Of a stretch of 64,000 nt of DNA, positions 31,701-43,124 are shown one piece after another. The notes under the pieces are model-generated. The model had not been told where the DNA came from and made no database searches. It saw only the letters and a program-made list of their open reading frames with translations. The position numbers and the translations under genes are program-made. The first letter of the stretch is position 1, and every line of letters starts with the position of its first letter. Source of the stretch: Aquilaria yunnanensis (Eukaryota; Streptophyta; Magnoliopsida; Malvales; Thymelaeaceae); assembly GCA_039654915.1 (NCBI GenBank), contig CM077597.1, forward strand, positions 42,444,001-42,508,000, in the 5' to 3' direction.

Positions 31701-31862
31701 CTCGAGGACGCCAAGAAACAGGCTATGGCCGAACAGCTCATGACCTTCGGGCAACAGGTGTATCCTCGGCACAGGCTCCGCCTCGAAGACACCAAAGAAC
31801 AGGCCAAGGCCGAAGAGCCCATGATCTTCGGGCAAAAGGCACATCCTCGGAACAGGTTAAGC
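31701..31862. repeat. 81-bp tandem duplication beside the polypurine tract
   Basis: Two adjacent units, 31701-31781 and 31782-31862, share CTCGA(G/A)GAC(G/A)CCAA, CAGGC(T/C)A, GGCCGAA and TTCGGGCAA. The same two-unit arrangement is in element C at about 61320-61482. It lies upstream of the antisense promoter, so it could be an enhancer, or a stem-forming part of the genomic RNA. Confidence 0.75.
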
Positions 31863-31930
31863 TTCCAAAGAAACTCCCATACACAACCTCGGAAAGAGAT
31901 GCAAAACCGAAGTCTTCACTTCGGCTTTCC

Positions 31931-31943
31931 AAAGGGGGGCATG
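31931..31943 (+). other. Polypurine tract of B
   Basis: AAAGGGGGGCATG immediately precedes the 3' LTR. The same tract borders the C 3' LTR on the minus strand (61238-61250). It primes plus-strand synthesis. Confidence 0.9.
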
Positions 31944-32823
31944 TGATAGCCAAACGCTATCGCCTCTATCTGGCCGAACTCCCTGCCACAATGATGGCCA
32001 GAAGAAGCTGGCGCTACCCGAGAAAAGGTGCGATCAGGCACCTCAGGAGATAGCAGAAGAGCTCCGAGCCCGGCACGCCAGGAAACCCCGAGGACACTAC
32101 TCGCCCCCCCAAAGGTTGTGAACAGATCGCCTTCGGAAAAGCGGCACCAGACATAGCGAGCCGAACATGATATCCCCGAAGGCGGAACTCCCTGAAACTG
32201 GGAACCCCGAACTGAGGGCTTGTTTCCCGAAGAGGCTCTGTCCGAACTAAAGGACAACCTCACCCAGGGACCTCAGGAGTACGGCAGGAGCATTTATGGA
32301 AGCATTTAAGGAAGCCTCTGGCACGTCCTTTCACAGACGTCATAAAGCCGCCTGAATAGGCGCTCTGACATGCGGACGCCATCAGAATCACATCATGGCC
32401 CATCTCAGCACGTGGCTCAAGGCAACCTGCTACCAGCTATCTGCCCCCTATGCCCAGAAATTCAGGAACATCCGACCGAACACGTGTCGCGATCTGAATG
32501 GGCTAGGCACTCCTATAAATACCAGGAATTAATACTTGGCAGGAGGCTGGCTGGTTGGCAAAAACACTGCTCCCACACTCTTAGAAAACTACTAGGCAAG
32601 ACTCTTCAGCCCTTTGTGCTATTTCCTCTGCCTTTTCTCAGCCACCACTGACTTGGGCGTCGGAGGCTCCCCCCCCGGAAAAACACTCCGGGGGCCTCCT
32701 TACCCTTTGTTTCTGAGCTTTCAGGCACTCTCCTTTGGGCTATCTATTCCATCAGACGTTCTTCCTCCCAGAAGTCTCTCCACCAGTCACCATGACTATA
32801 AACGATGAGGCCCCTGGCCATCA
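31944..32823 (+). repeat. 3' LTR of B
   Basis: TGATAGCC ... GGCCATCA, 880 bp, differing from the 5' LTR at only scattered positions by eye. It is followed by the target copy ATTGT. Confidence 0.95.
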
Positions 32824-32828
32824 ATTGT

Positions 32829-33762
32829 GACGTTGCATAGAATACCAGATCAGATCATATTTGATAAAGATCCTTAGTTTGTATAAAGATTTTGGAATGC
32901 TTTCTAAGAATCATTGGGAAGTACGATTAGTCTCAGTACTACCTTTCATCCTTATATTGATGGATAGTCTAAGATAGTGATTTAGGCTTTGGAAGATATG
33001 CCATATATGTGTGCCATTGATTTTTGAGGAGATTTGGATCAGCACTTACTGCCATTGAGTTTGCTAGCAATAATGGTCATCAAGCTATTATATAGGTATG
33101 GCACCATATGAGGCTTTTTATGGTACGTGATGCATGACACCCCATTGTTGGGTTGACCCTTCAGATAGGGTAATTGTCAGTCCTGAGATTATAGCTGACA
33201 CCACAGATAAGATTAAATTAATCTAGAAATGAATTAGAGCAACCAATGGCCAGCAGACTAAGTATGCAAAATTAAGGAGATTGGAATTGAGTTTTGAAGT
33301 TGGAGACAAAGTGCTTTTCAAAGTGTCTCCCATGAAAGAAGTAACCCATTTTGGACAAAAGGGTAAGTTGGCCCTTATGTATATTGGAACCAATAAAATT
33401 TTTTAGAAAATAGGAAAGTTTGCCTATCGGTAGGCATTACTGCCCAACTTACCCGAAGTGCATAACATGTTTTAGGTTAGTCTTATGAGAAAATACATAG
33501 TTGATCCGGGACAAGTAGTTAAACCTTTGCGAATTCCCATCCAGGAAGAATTGACCTACGAGGAGAGGGCCATTAAGATTCTCGATAGGCAAGTTAGGAA
33601 ACTCTAAACCAAGTGGATTCCAAAGGTTAAGATCCTTTTTTCAAACAATAGTGAAGAGGAAGCTACTTGGGAAATGGAGCAGGATATGCTGAAAAGATAT
33701 CCTATTGTTTTTCCTTAACTGTAGCAGAATTTTGAGGACCAAATTCCAGAAGTAAGGGAGTG
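32829..33762 (+). pseudogene. Chromovirus G integrase C-part and chromodomain, decayed
   Basis: Resumes the G integrase directly after the B target copy (RLHRIPDQIIFDKDP). Many stops follow. A GDKVLFKVSPMKEV block is near 33305. The end has the chromodomain-type segment (EERAIKILDRQVRKL ... EEATWEMEQDMLKRYP) at about 33560-33710. A purine tract (AGTAAGGGAGTG) precedes the LTR. The chromodomain marks G as a chromovirus, distinct from B, C and H. Confidence 0.8.
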
Positions 33763-34500
33763 TGTTATGACTCTCCTAGTAGGAAGTTTTATCGAGGAAG
33801 GTAAAGTAATTAAAACCTAGTATGGAACCTTATTTCAAGTTCACATAGCAAGAATATGTATGTTAGGTGAAGTTCTCTAAGTTTTGAGAAGATTAAGGCA
33901 CCAAATAAGGTTTAGGGGCAAAAATGGTAATTTTGCATCCCAAAGTGTCAGGATGAGTCCCGAGAGTTAAAATTGAGTTTTTGGAAACATAGCTTAAATA
34001 AACAAGATTTAACCAAGGTTTGGCTACAGTTACTATTTAAGGAAGGGGCTTTTTGTAACTTTTTATAAAGTTGAGTGGCTTGGTGTTTTAAAACTGATAA
34101 AACTTGGTAAAGTGGTAGGGTGGCTTCCATTTTTTCTTCAAACCCGAGTTCATGCTTCATCGTTTGATTTCTTCATTAATTCAAGCTCAAAATGAAGAGA
34201 TTTTGGTGAAATTTGAAACCGCGAAGGGTATATATGCATTGGGTGACTTGATTCAAGTGGATTTTTGTGTTTTTGAAGCTTAGCATTTTGTTTTCCTGCT
34301 AGCCCATGTTTTTGATCTGAGGTAACATGTGTTTCCATGGTGATTTCTTGTTTATTTGATGATTTGAAGCTTAGGGGTTGGTTGGAAGTTAGTAATTTGG
34401 TGTCTTGTGCCTTTTTTTGCTTGGAACATAGGTAAAACTTTGTGGAATCTTGCTTTTGTGGAAGAGTTTCTTGGTTCATGCTTGTGACTAGAAATCAAGG
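33763..34500 (+). repeat. 3' LTR of G, truncated
   Basis: Begins TGTTATGACTCTCC and follows the 5' LTR (14288 on) for about 740 bp, to GAAATCAAGG. There it stops and the sequence becomes the antisense-gene relic of H. About 1.5 kb of this LTR is missing, so a deletion removed its end and the target copy. Confidence 0.8.
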
Positions 34501-36360
34501 AAGAAGAGATCAAGCTGTTGGTACTTCCTTATGACTTGGTAATTTGCTTTGTGAAAGCCATCTTGGAGACCATAAATGGCTATGTTCTTCACCTTCTCCA
34601 TCATGTCAACCAGCTCCTTCTTCCACTTCTTAAGCTTCATGTTAGACCATTTGGCCTTTTCAAGATCCTTAACACAATCATCAATTTTTGTTGTAGCCTT
34701 CTAGATTTGAGTTTTAAGGACCTTATTCCTTGCCTTGGCCATGTCTTTGTCCAAAGATAGGAGGGTGAACTATTGATTGAGGTCCTCGATCTTTGCTTCA
34801 ACATCAATGATGAAAGAGTTTAGCTCTTAAGTAACCTCCATTTTGAGGAAAGAGAGGTGCTTTTCCATCAGTTTTTCATTTGGCCACCCTTCATAGTTAC
34901 CTTGGTGAAGGCACTCTTAGCTTTGGAAAAGTTCTCCTTAATTTAAGAATGGATCTCATTTTGCTCTATGACCTAATCACAAAAACATCCCATAATAGCG
35001 AACATCTAAAAGAAGATGAAATTTGATAAGGGAGCATGAAATTGAAAAAATAAGAGGGAAATAAAAGGAACTACCTTCACAAAATAGTTTGTTCAAGTAA
35101 AAGCCATAAGTTCTTCATTCTGGAAATACTCTACAAAAATGTGAAAAATGGAATTAATAGTGATCCCCCAGTATAGTTAAGGAATCATTACGTTAGCATC
35201 ATCATTGAGGAGGTCCTTGTCCTCAGTGACCCCTAGATAGAGAACTTCATCAGAGCCCCTTTTTGAAGGGATGCATTCTTAAGACATCGTCAGTGGTCAT
35301 CGTCACCATCCAAGTCAACTCCATGGATTCTTGGGCACCGTCACACTAAAGTTCATTCGTAGAGTCAATCCACTTTCCAATTATTTATTAATCTTACAAC
35401 ATCAAATAGAAGAAAAATAATAGATGAAAAGTTGTGAACCAAACTTGGATGAGATTCAACAATAAGAGAGAAGGCTGCCTTTGAATCCAAATGTTGAGGA
35501 TCTTAGTAAGATAAAAAAGAATGACCTTCCCATTCATCCTCTTCTTCCATTTCTCAAGTCGAAAAGGAACTAACTCCTTGTTGGTGGCTGAAAGAGCAAG
35601 ATCATCCTCAATAATGGCCTATAAAACCACTACAACTGAATAAAGAATAGGGATGAGAGGACAAGGAATGGGTAGTGTTCTTGGTTTTCTTTTGCATTAC
35701 CTGAGTTGGCCACGTCCCTTATTTGAGCAACGAACTCATCAAAACTTTTCTATTAGTCTTCCTTAGAAGCTGGATCGATTCATTAACATCCACATCCAAA
35801 GGTTCCAATGCTCCATTTGTTTGATATCCCTTACAACTCTGGCACATTCATGAAGAATTTCTTTTTTTTTCAAATTATGCAAGCTATCATTTGTGCCAAA
35901 GTATAAGAAGAACTTTTTGTTGCCTATACCATGGGGTAGTAGGTAGTAGAAAGACCTCTTCAAAAAAGGCTGGAGCCTATAGAACAACATGAAGGTAAGG
36001 AAATGAAGCTTGATGATAAACATCCTACACATATAGAGAAAGGAACTAAAATGGGTGTAGGAGTTTAATGGTAGCTGGTTCACTAAGATGCCAGGAAACT
36101 CACAAAAATCCTTCACAAACTTTAAGGGAGAAAAGTGAAGTCCAACCTTCAACTGGGTCTTAAGAATAGTAATCTCATTCTCTCAATGATAGTAGCTCTA
36201 TTTACCTTTTTAAGGTAAATAAAGTTGGATGTAGGAAGGTAGCAGGTACTTTTGCTTCTATTTTTCCACCTTCATGGGGGTGGGATGAAGGGGTAGGAAT
36301 CCAAAAAATCCAAGTTTTTTTCCCTTGAACAACTAAAATGACCTTGGACTAAACAAAAGA
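34501..36360 (-). pseudogene. Decayed antisense gene of element H
   Basis: Third copy of the antisense gene. The clearest part is an open stretch at 36152-35763 reading FCEFPGILVNQLPLNS and LLPHGIGNKKFFLYFG, matching exon 1 of the B copy (FCKFHGIAVNQLPPNS, LPRGSGSKKFMFTFA). Near 34520-35000 the minus strand has Lys/Glu-rich coiled-coil-like coding that corresponds to exon 4. Many stops interrupt it. The host element is much older than B, so the gene was present in this lineage before B and C arose. Confidence 0.7.
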
Positions 36361-37131
36361 GAAGGCCATGATGTTTATCCGAAGGCTAAGAAGGAACCTA
36401 AATTGGCTAACAATGAAAAGTAGGTTAAGCCTCTTAAACCTACCTGAAAGCGTAAAAGCTAAAGGAGAGGTTGATCCGACCACCGTTGGTTGGATAGAAA
36501 AGAGCTGAGCCAATCCACAAATTTCTTGCTAGAGAAAAGGGGAATGTAGGAAAGTGAAGGACAGCTTGAGAACAAAAGAGGAGCAAATGAAAATGTAATG
36601 TAAGAAGTGAGGACCTTTTCTTAAGGGGGTATACATATGGTTTAAAGAGGGAAATCCAAGGATCATAATAACTACATCCGTTTAATATGAAAATAGCCCA
36701 TCTATAATAAAGTGTTGGACTGAGAGGTAAATGGCCAATAAAATCTTAACTTGTGCCCATTGGAAGACTCAAATGAGGTCACACTTTTTTAGTTGAAATG
36801 ATTGATAACATGTCACGTGATATGGAAACATTGGAATTTGAGAGATCACTACCTCTCAAAATTCATTGAGAAGAGAAATTGTCATAAGAAATGGAAAATA
36901 CCCTAAGCTCGGGGTTTACCTTTAGCTAGGTTCACCCACAAAAATTGGAAAAAAACCCAAAGCTAGGAATTGCCTACTGATGAAGGAAGGAAGGCTAGCT
37001 AAAGTGTCTTGCCAAAGCACCAAATTTGCCCCATTGGGATGAATGACTTTAGAAGCATTCATTCAACATTTTGCATGAACCGAGTCCAAAGCTTGAAGTC
37101 TTTCTAACATCATGCATAGAGAAGGGGGCAT
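36361..37131. other. H antisense-gene upstream region
   Basis: No coding frame can be supported. By position this corresponds to the promoter and tandem-repeat region of B (31157-31943). It ends with a purine tract AGAAGGGGGCA at about 37120-37130 before the H LTR. No clear TATAAATA is left. Confidence 0.5.
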
Positions 37132-37722
37132 TTAACGGCCAAAAGGCTAAAACCTTCCAGGTCTAAGAAAAACCAAAGCAAGTACGAAAAGCCGAGAGAT
37201 TCCAAACAATAGGGACCTCAAGGGCAATCTCTGCCCAAGGTCCCAACTGACCCAAATCGACAAGCTAGCTCAGACACCCCATTCCCTTGGGAAGACTTTA
37301 ACTAGGCTATGTCAAGCCCTTTTGGGGCTACCTTGCATGGCCATTACGATCGTATAGTAGGAGGCATGTGGGTATGGTAGCAGGTACTAGAAGAACAAGT
37401 AGCTGAGTGATGTTCTACGGCACGAACTCCAAAATTTTAAACCAGTTAAACATATAAGCCACCTCATCCTAGATATAACAGACCAACCTATCTCCTGTTG
37501 CCTTATATGTATAACAGACTTCTCCATACTTAGGGTAACCTTTCTACTCTCTCCCATGTGCTCTCTTTTTCAATCCTCCCTTTACCATTCGTCTGACTTG
37601 AGGGTCAAAAGTTCCTTCCTTGAAAACACTCTAGGGACCCCCCTTAGCTCTTTTTTTTTTTCTCTATTTCAGGCTTCTTAGTTATTTAAATAAAGATGAT
37701 TGACAAAATCCCTCTAGTGACA
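37132..37722 (+). repeat. 3' LTR of element H, decayed
   Basis: Starts TTAACGGCC after a GGGGGCA tract (compare TGATAGCC after GGGGGGCATG in B). Near the end it has CACTCTAGGGACCCCCCTTAGC and a CTATTTCAGGCTTC stretch matching B's LTR (CACTCCGGGG ... TTTCAGGCAC). About 590 bp remain, less than B's 880 bp. The left end of H is missing, so no target duplication can be checked. Confidence 0.6.
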
Positions 37723-37911
37723 AAGGAAGAATACCTGTCACTTAATGACGAAAGTGGATGAAAAGCTACTTAAAATACTAGTAACTAAGGACTACTTGGA
37801 AGTATTTCCATCCAATCTTCCAAGACTCAATTTTTTAAAAGTGCTTGAGTTTGAAATCAAACTAGTTCTAGTATCTAGTCTAGTGTCTCTTCCTCCTAAT
37901 AAGATTTCTAT
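37723..37911 (+). pseudogene. Chromovirus J fragment before RT
   Basis: An open stretch reads DYLEVFPSNLPRLN and EFEIKL ... VSLPPNKIS, the linker that leads from protease to RT in chromoviruses. It is cut at TCTAT by LTR I and resumes at 42169 (TLEMTELRNQLDELL), in frame when the insert is removed. Confidence 0.8.
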
Positions 37912-40900
37912 TGTTATGACCCTCTAGGTAGTGGACCTTCAACGGCTAGGTGAGACTTGTCAAACAAGTCAAAATCCTTAGTTTAATGCCTCAATTAGTT
38001 TGAATAAACAAGTCAAGCAAATGTTTAAATGGGTAGATGCTTCCTAGTTCAACTTGGGCACCTAAGTGTCACCAAGGGAAAAATTGCCATTTTATACCTC
38101 GAGGTGATAGGTTTGGTGTTTAAGCTCATAAGTTGTTATTTTGGACCTAAGAGACAAGAAACCAAAGTATGGGACAAAATTGCCAAGTCTTGTGGCACTA
38201 TTTGAGCATGGGGTCTTTTTGGAAAAATAAAAGAACTTGAAGGAGTAAAAGGTAGAAACTTGGTTTTAAAACCAATTTGGAGGAGTTAGGACATTTTGAA
38301 GGTACTATTCATCATCTTCAACCATCCAAACCTATAGCTCCCTCTTCTTCTCAAATTCTGTAGCCAAAACTTTGATTTCTCTTCAATTCTTTGTGGAAAT
38401 CATAGTCCCATGAGGTATATATGCATAAAATGGCTTCCTCTTGCAAGGATTTTGTATGGTGTGCTTGGGATCGCATTTTTTATGCTTTAGAGCTTAGGTA
38501 ACATTTTGCTCTCTTTGTTCATGATTTGTTCTGGTTTTTTGAGCTTTCATGAGGTTGGGTTTAGCTTGGTTAAGCTTAATTTTGTGCCTTGTATGTTGAA
38601 TTTGCTTGGAACCATAAGACACCCTAGTAGAGCCTTTATTGCTTGGTGTGGATGGTTGATTCTTGCTTGTTCTTCGCAATTGAGGTAAGGGATTTAGTTA
38701 TCCCACTCATATGATGCATGTCTTAGTTGCTTGAATGTTGGTTTCAAATAGTTTCAAAGATAAGCCTAGGTTATGGTAGAATTTGCTTGTGATGGGCTAG
38801 TGGCAATCAAGCTTTTGGGTAGCATAATTGAGCCCTTGATGCTTGGTTAGTTTGGCATGGTAATCGCCTATTATAGTATTCCTAGAGTTCTGGAACTTAT
38901 GGAGGCTTACCTTGGATGTCTGGGAGGTGTTTGATGCCCCCAAAGTGTCTATGGACACTAGGTGTAGCAACAGGGCACGTCTGATACCCAAAAGGTGTAG
39001 TCATTGGCACCTCATTGCCAAGACCCCGGCAGCATTGACATGCTATAGTATTTTTATCATAACTTTTTGCTTGGGTGTCTGATTAAGGTGGTTCAAGATT
39101 CCACTCGACACTAAGACGAAGAGCTACAATTCCATGTTTCCAAACATGCCCAAATCTACCCAAGTTATTTTAGAATTTAGTTCCAAAGGAATTGACACAA
39201 GAGTGCCTAAGTGGACTTGGGGTGGAAGGTGCCTAATGGTGCCTTAGTAACTCCTATGGCTCTTTAAAGCATTAGGTAGTTAATGAAATATTTTTAGGTG
39301 GAAAGAAAGCATGATGAAAGATAATTTAGAAGATGTTTCATGTACTACAATAGGGCCATTAGGAAGGTCAAGGGGTTTAGCACCATTGGTGGTCTAGTTG
39401 GAAGCTTAAGGCTTGTGACACCAATGAGAAACCTAAGTGTATATGTTGAGTCCATCCATAGCGAGTCTTACCATAATAGTGTTAAACAAGTAATGGTGAA
39501 GAGTTGAGCACCATGGATGAAGGCTTAGTGCACTTGTGGCCTAGCCAAGTTGTGAGCTGAGGCATAAGTGAAGGCATAGTGCATCCTTGGTAGGTTAAAT
39601 GGTGAGGCTTAGTACCTTAGAGGTCTAGGTGAGCTAATTAGCTCAAGACACCAAGTGGGAGCCTAGTGCACCTATTTGGGTGGAGGCTTAGTAGCATAGT
39701 GGCTTAGTTGAGCCAATGGCTTAAGGTACAATGTGGAGCCTAGTATAGCTAGTAAATTTCTTGGAATTCAAGCAGGAGCATCCACCATGTTCACCTGCAC
39801 AACAATCAAGGGAAGGTTAAGTTACAACGTCAGTAAGATAAGGCTTACTAGGAGTGAGTTAGTGGCTAGAACTTGTTACCCATGGAGGAATGCCCGTGAG
39901 AGGACTAAGATGAGGAAGGGTCCTAACGGACTTAGATATATGCACATATGTTAGCCCTCAGACTGCATTGGGCCCACAATAGATTTCATATATTCTATAT
40001 ATATGAGTGTCCTCATGTTTTTGGTACAGGTTCTAATGTTTCTTTGTAGGCACCTAAATCCCTTATTGGGAATCTTTGAATTCTCACTCCCTTTAGTGTA
40101 GTTGTGAAGATTTCATTGTTTAGGGCCGGTGATGATAAGGAGGTTGCCAAGCTAGTCTTTTACATGCAGGTAAACCACCTAGTGAATTGTTATTGATTCT
40201 AGTTTTACTGGTTAAGCTATTTTTGCTAACTATAGTTTTTTTGCAGCCTTGTAGGGGCTAGGGCCTAACTAAAACGTAGTTGACCATGGATCTCCATAGT
40301 AGTTATTCAGCATACATAAGTATGCTAGTTTAGCCTCCAATGTCTCTAGGTACTATTTTAGTTGCTTCTTGGCATGTGCATAGTCTTTACTTATGTAATG
40401 ATGCACATGCGTGGTTATTACTTATAGTAAATACACTTATCTTTTATGCTTTGACTTGCTCTCATGGATTGTTTACTATATTTTCAAGCATCCATGGAGC
40501 TAGGGCTATGCTTGGAAGAAAGCCACGAGCTTGATGAACCAAGCTTAGTGAGGGGAGTGCACTTATTGAAGGTTTTGTGACCTAGTGTGAAGTGTACAGT
40601 GATGGCAATGAATTTAAGGGTTTTTAAAGCCCAAAGTTAGTACTAACTAGTGTCAAAACTCTCATAAGACCAAGCTTAAGCTTGAGGAAGGCTTCCATAG
40701 TGATTTACTTAAGTTTATTTCATGTTTTATAGACTAACCTATGGTTTATGTTGCTGCCACAGTTCATGTCTTTGTTGGTTGTGAATGGCTGCTGCATTTG
40801 GTTGCTATATCTTGTATATATGCACTGTGGCTTTTTGTTTTTGTGTCTTTGGATGCGGGTTTTAATGAGGGTCATGTTTCTTTAAGAAACCAAGTGTTTC

Positions 40901-42168
40901 CCTTACTAAGTTTCACAATGAAACTTACTTCCCTTAATTTTTCCATTTTAGGTCCAGTAGAAAGATCACATTCAAACTAACCTTTTTTCTTTGATTTTTT
41001 ATCTAAAATTTTAGGTACTTAAACTTCCACATGTCTAGTTATGATTTGGAAAGTTTGGTGATTTTAGAAGCACATTTGGTATTTTTGTTGATGGTGCTTA
41101 TTGTGTTACGCAACAGCTGTCTAGCATCCTGTTTCTAGAGTCCATAGTGTCGCTGGCACTCCTATAACTCAGGGTGCATATTTAGTAGGGTTAAGACCAT
41201 TATGTAGTGCATGTGTTCATGAACATGTATTTTATGTAAAATGAGACAAGTATGTGAATATTTGAGTAATGTTTTGGCTATGTAAGTGATGTGGTGTAAA
41301 GCTGCCTAAGTGTGAATGATAGGCTGCTTACTTGTAAATTCTATTTTGGCCACATAAAGTTGCTAGATGCAAGAGCATGTAATTCCTATGTGTATTGGAC
41401 ATGTATGGGATAGTCTTGGATGGCTTACCCCTTGTGAATGAAGTGTTTGCACACTTATGAAATTTTGTATGGGCAAAATGGTCATAAAGTCACCAAAATT
41501 TTGGCTATGCACTTAAAGTTCTATATCTTTATGTGTAGAATGAATCTTGGTATAAAATATTGATCACCCCTAGAGTACATCTAGAGGTTTGATTGGGATT
41601 TGAAATTTCTACATTTGGAGCCTTGTAGCCAAAGTTATGATGTTACAAAGTTTACTAAGTTACTGTTTACTTGGTCAGAATTTTGTAACCAACTTAAAAA
41701 ATCCATAACTTGGTCCATAGGTGGGCTGTTGATGTTAGACCAAATTCCTTGGTTTGATTAAAGACTATAATTGATAATGAAGCAAATAAAATATGGTGGT
41801 ACATGGCTAGGTTAATACAGTTTTTCTGAGAGAAATTTGGGTGTAGTGGCTAGAAACATGAACTTAACAAGATTGCCTAATGTACGGTAGCCAAGATTAA
41901 GACTTGTGCTAGTGTTTTCCCTCCTTGCTGCCATGGTGTGCATAAAATGTGAATATGTGTGTAATGGTTGGACCAATATGCATGCATTCACATAGTACCC
42001 AGGAGGGCCACTTGAGTATGCACACTAAGGGTATTGTTCTAATGGCCTACAGAACATACAAACCCTGGGAGTTTTAAATCTGCAATTTTGGCACCATAAC
42101 TGGACTACTCTAGACTGGGTAACACAAAGTCTTCTTGGGAGGCCCCCATTTGGGGTTGGAACTCTACA
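37912..42168 (+). repeat. Solo LTR I of a G-related chromovirus, with a nested partial F-family LTR
   Basis: Begins TGTTATGACCCTCT and ends CTCTACA, flanked by TCTAT (37907-37911) and TCTAC (42169-42173). Removing it restores the J frame (I-S-T-L-E-M-T-E-L). Its layout follows the G LTR to about 16290: TACAGGT near 40025, hairpin at 40067-40086, CTTTGACTTGC near 40445. It then carries a 5'-truncated F-family LTR (40449-42124), and about 44 bp of its own end follow. Diverged repeats of a GGCTTAGTGCACC-like unit occur at 39360-39750. Confidence 0.7.
40449..42124 (+). repeat. 5'-truncated F-family LTR inside LTR I
   Basis: Matches 8430-9521 plus 10935-11517 of the solo F-family LTR and ends GGGTAACA, but lacks the first about 790 bp. 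It keeps the hairpin (40907-40927) and the unoccupied site of the Copia LTR that sits at 9522 in the other copy (TGAATCTTGG near 41541). Confidence 0.8.
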
Positions 42169-43124
42169 TCTACCCTAGAGATGACTGAGCTGAGGAACCA
42201 ACTAGATGAGCTTTTAAGTAAAGCATTTATCAGCCCAAATATCTCCCCATAGGTGGCACCTATCTATTTTGTTAGTAAAAGGAATGGAACTCTAAGATTA
42301 TGCATTGACTATAGAAAGCTCAATGCATCAACTATAAAGAAAAAGTCTCGACTCGTAAGGAGTGAGGACTTCTTTGATCACCTAAGAGAGGAAAAGGTCT
42401 TCTCAAAGATAAATTTAAGATCTAGGTACTTTTAGTAGAGGGTGATGGATTAAGCAATACCTAAAATGACATTAAGAACTAGGTATGGACACTTTGAATA
42501 CATAAAGATACTATTTTGGCTCACTAATGCTCTTGCCTTTTTCATGGACTTCATGTAATGGATTCTCAAACCTTATTTGTATTAGCTTACTGTGGTCTTC
42601 ATAGACAACATTTTGCTTTACTCAAAATGTGAGGAAAAGCATGAAAAACATCTAAAAGTGCTACTATAGACCTTGAAGGAGCATTAACTCTAAGGAAAAC
42701 TAAATGACTGTCATTTTTGGATGGCTAAGATTGCTTTCTTAGCATATGGAATCAATCATCTAAGGCTAGAAGTAGATCTTGACAAAGTAATGGTACTGTT
42801 TGAGAGTGATAGACATAAGAATGTGAGGGAGATAAGTAGCTTACTAGGAATGGCAGGATATTATATGATGTTTATTCTTAAATTTTCAGTGTTAGTAGTC
42901 GTACTGACCCGATTGATAAGGAAAGATAAGAAATTTGAGTTGGATGAGAAGTGTGAAGCAATCTTCCTAGAGGTGAAGAAGAAATATATCAGAGCACATA
43001 TATTAACTTTTCCTAATCGTTCAAAACACTATGTTATGCATACAGATGCATCTACATTGGGTTAAGGTTGTATTCTGATGTAAGATAAGCAAGCAATTCC
43101 TATTGAGTCAAGGCAGCTAATACC
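42169..43124 (+). pseudogene. Chromovirus J RT and start of RNase H
   Basis: RT motifs: [46 protein letters not shown]. The catalytic box reads FIDN in place of FIDD (about 42600), so it is inactive. Several stops occur between 42430 and 42720. From 42721 the RT thumb and RNase H start are open (SSLLGMAGYY, HYVMHTDASTLG). The reading stops at IESRQLIP, where Copia E is inserted. J continues, if at all, beyond the right edge. Confidence 0.82.

Larger units (their letters stand above)
21722..32823 (+). mobile_element. Complete Tat-like Gypsy retrotransposon B
   Basis: Two near-identical LTRs (881 and 880 bp) bound an 11.1-kb element, with target duplication ATTGT at 21717-21721 and 32824-32828. 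The host integrase frame of G is restored by removing it. Order: LTR, primer site, gag, protease, RT, RNase H, second RNase H, integrase, hairpin array, antisense gene, polypurine tract, LTR. The dual RNase H and antisense extra gene are traits of the plant Tat lineage. Few LTR differences suggest recent insertion. Confidence 0.95.

Noticed and set aside
37912..42168. Reading LTR I and the F-like LTR as the 5' and 3' LTRs of one element.
   Set aside because: They start and end differently, no internal region lies between them, and the TCTAY flanks enclose both together.
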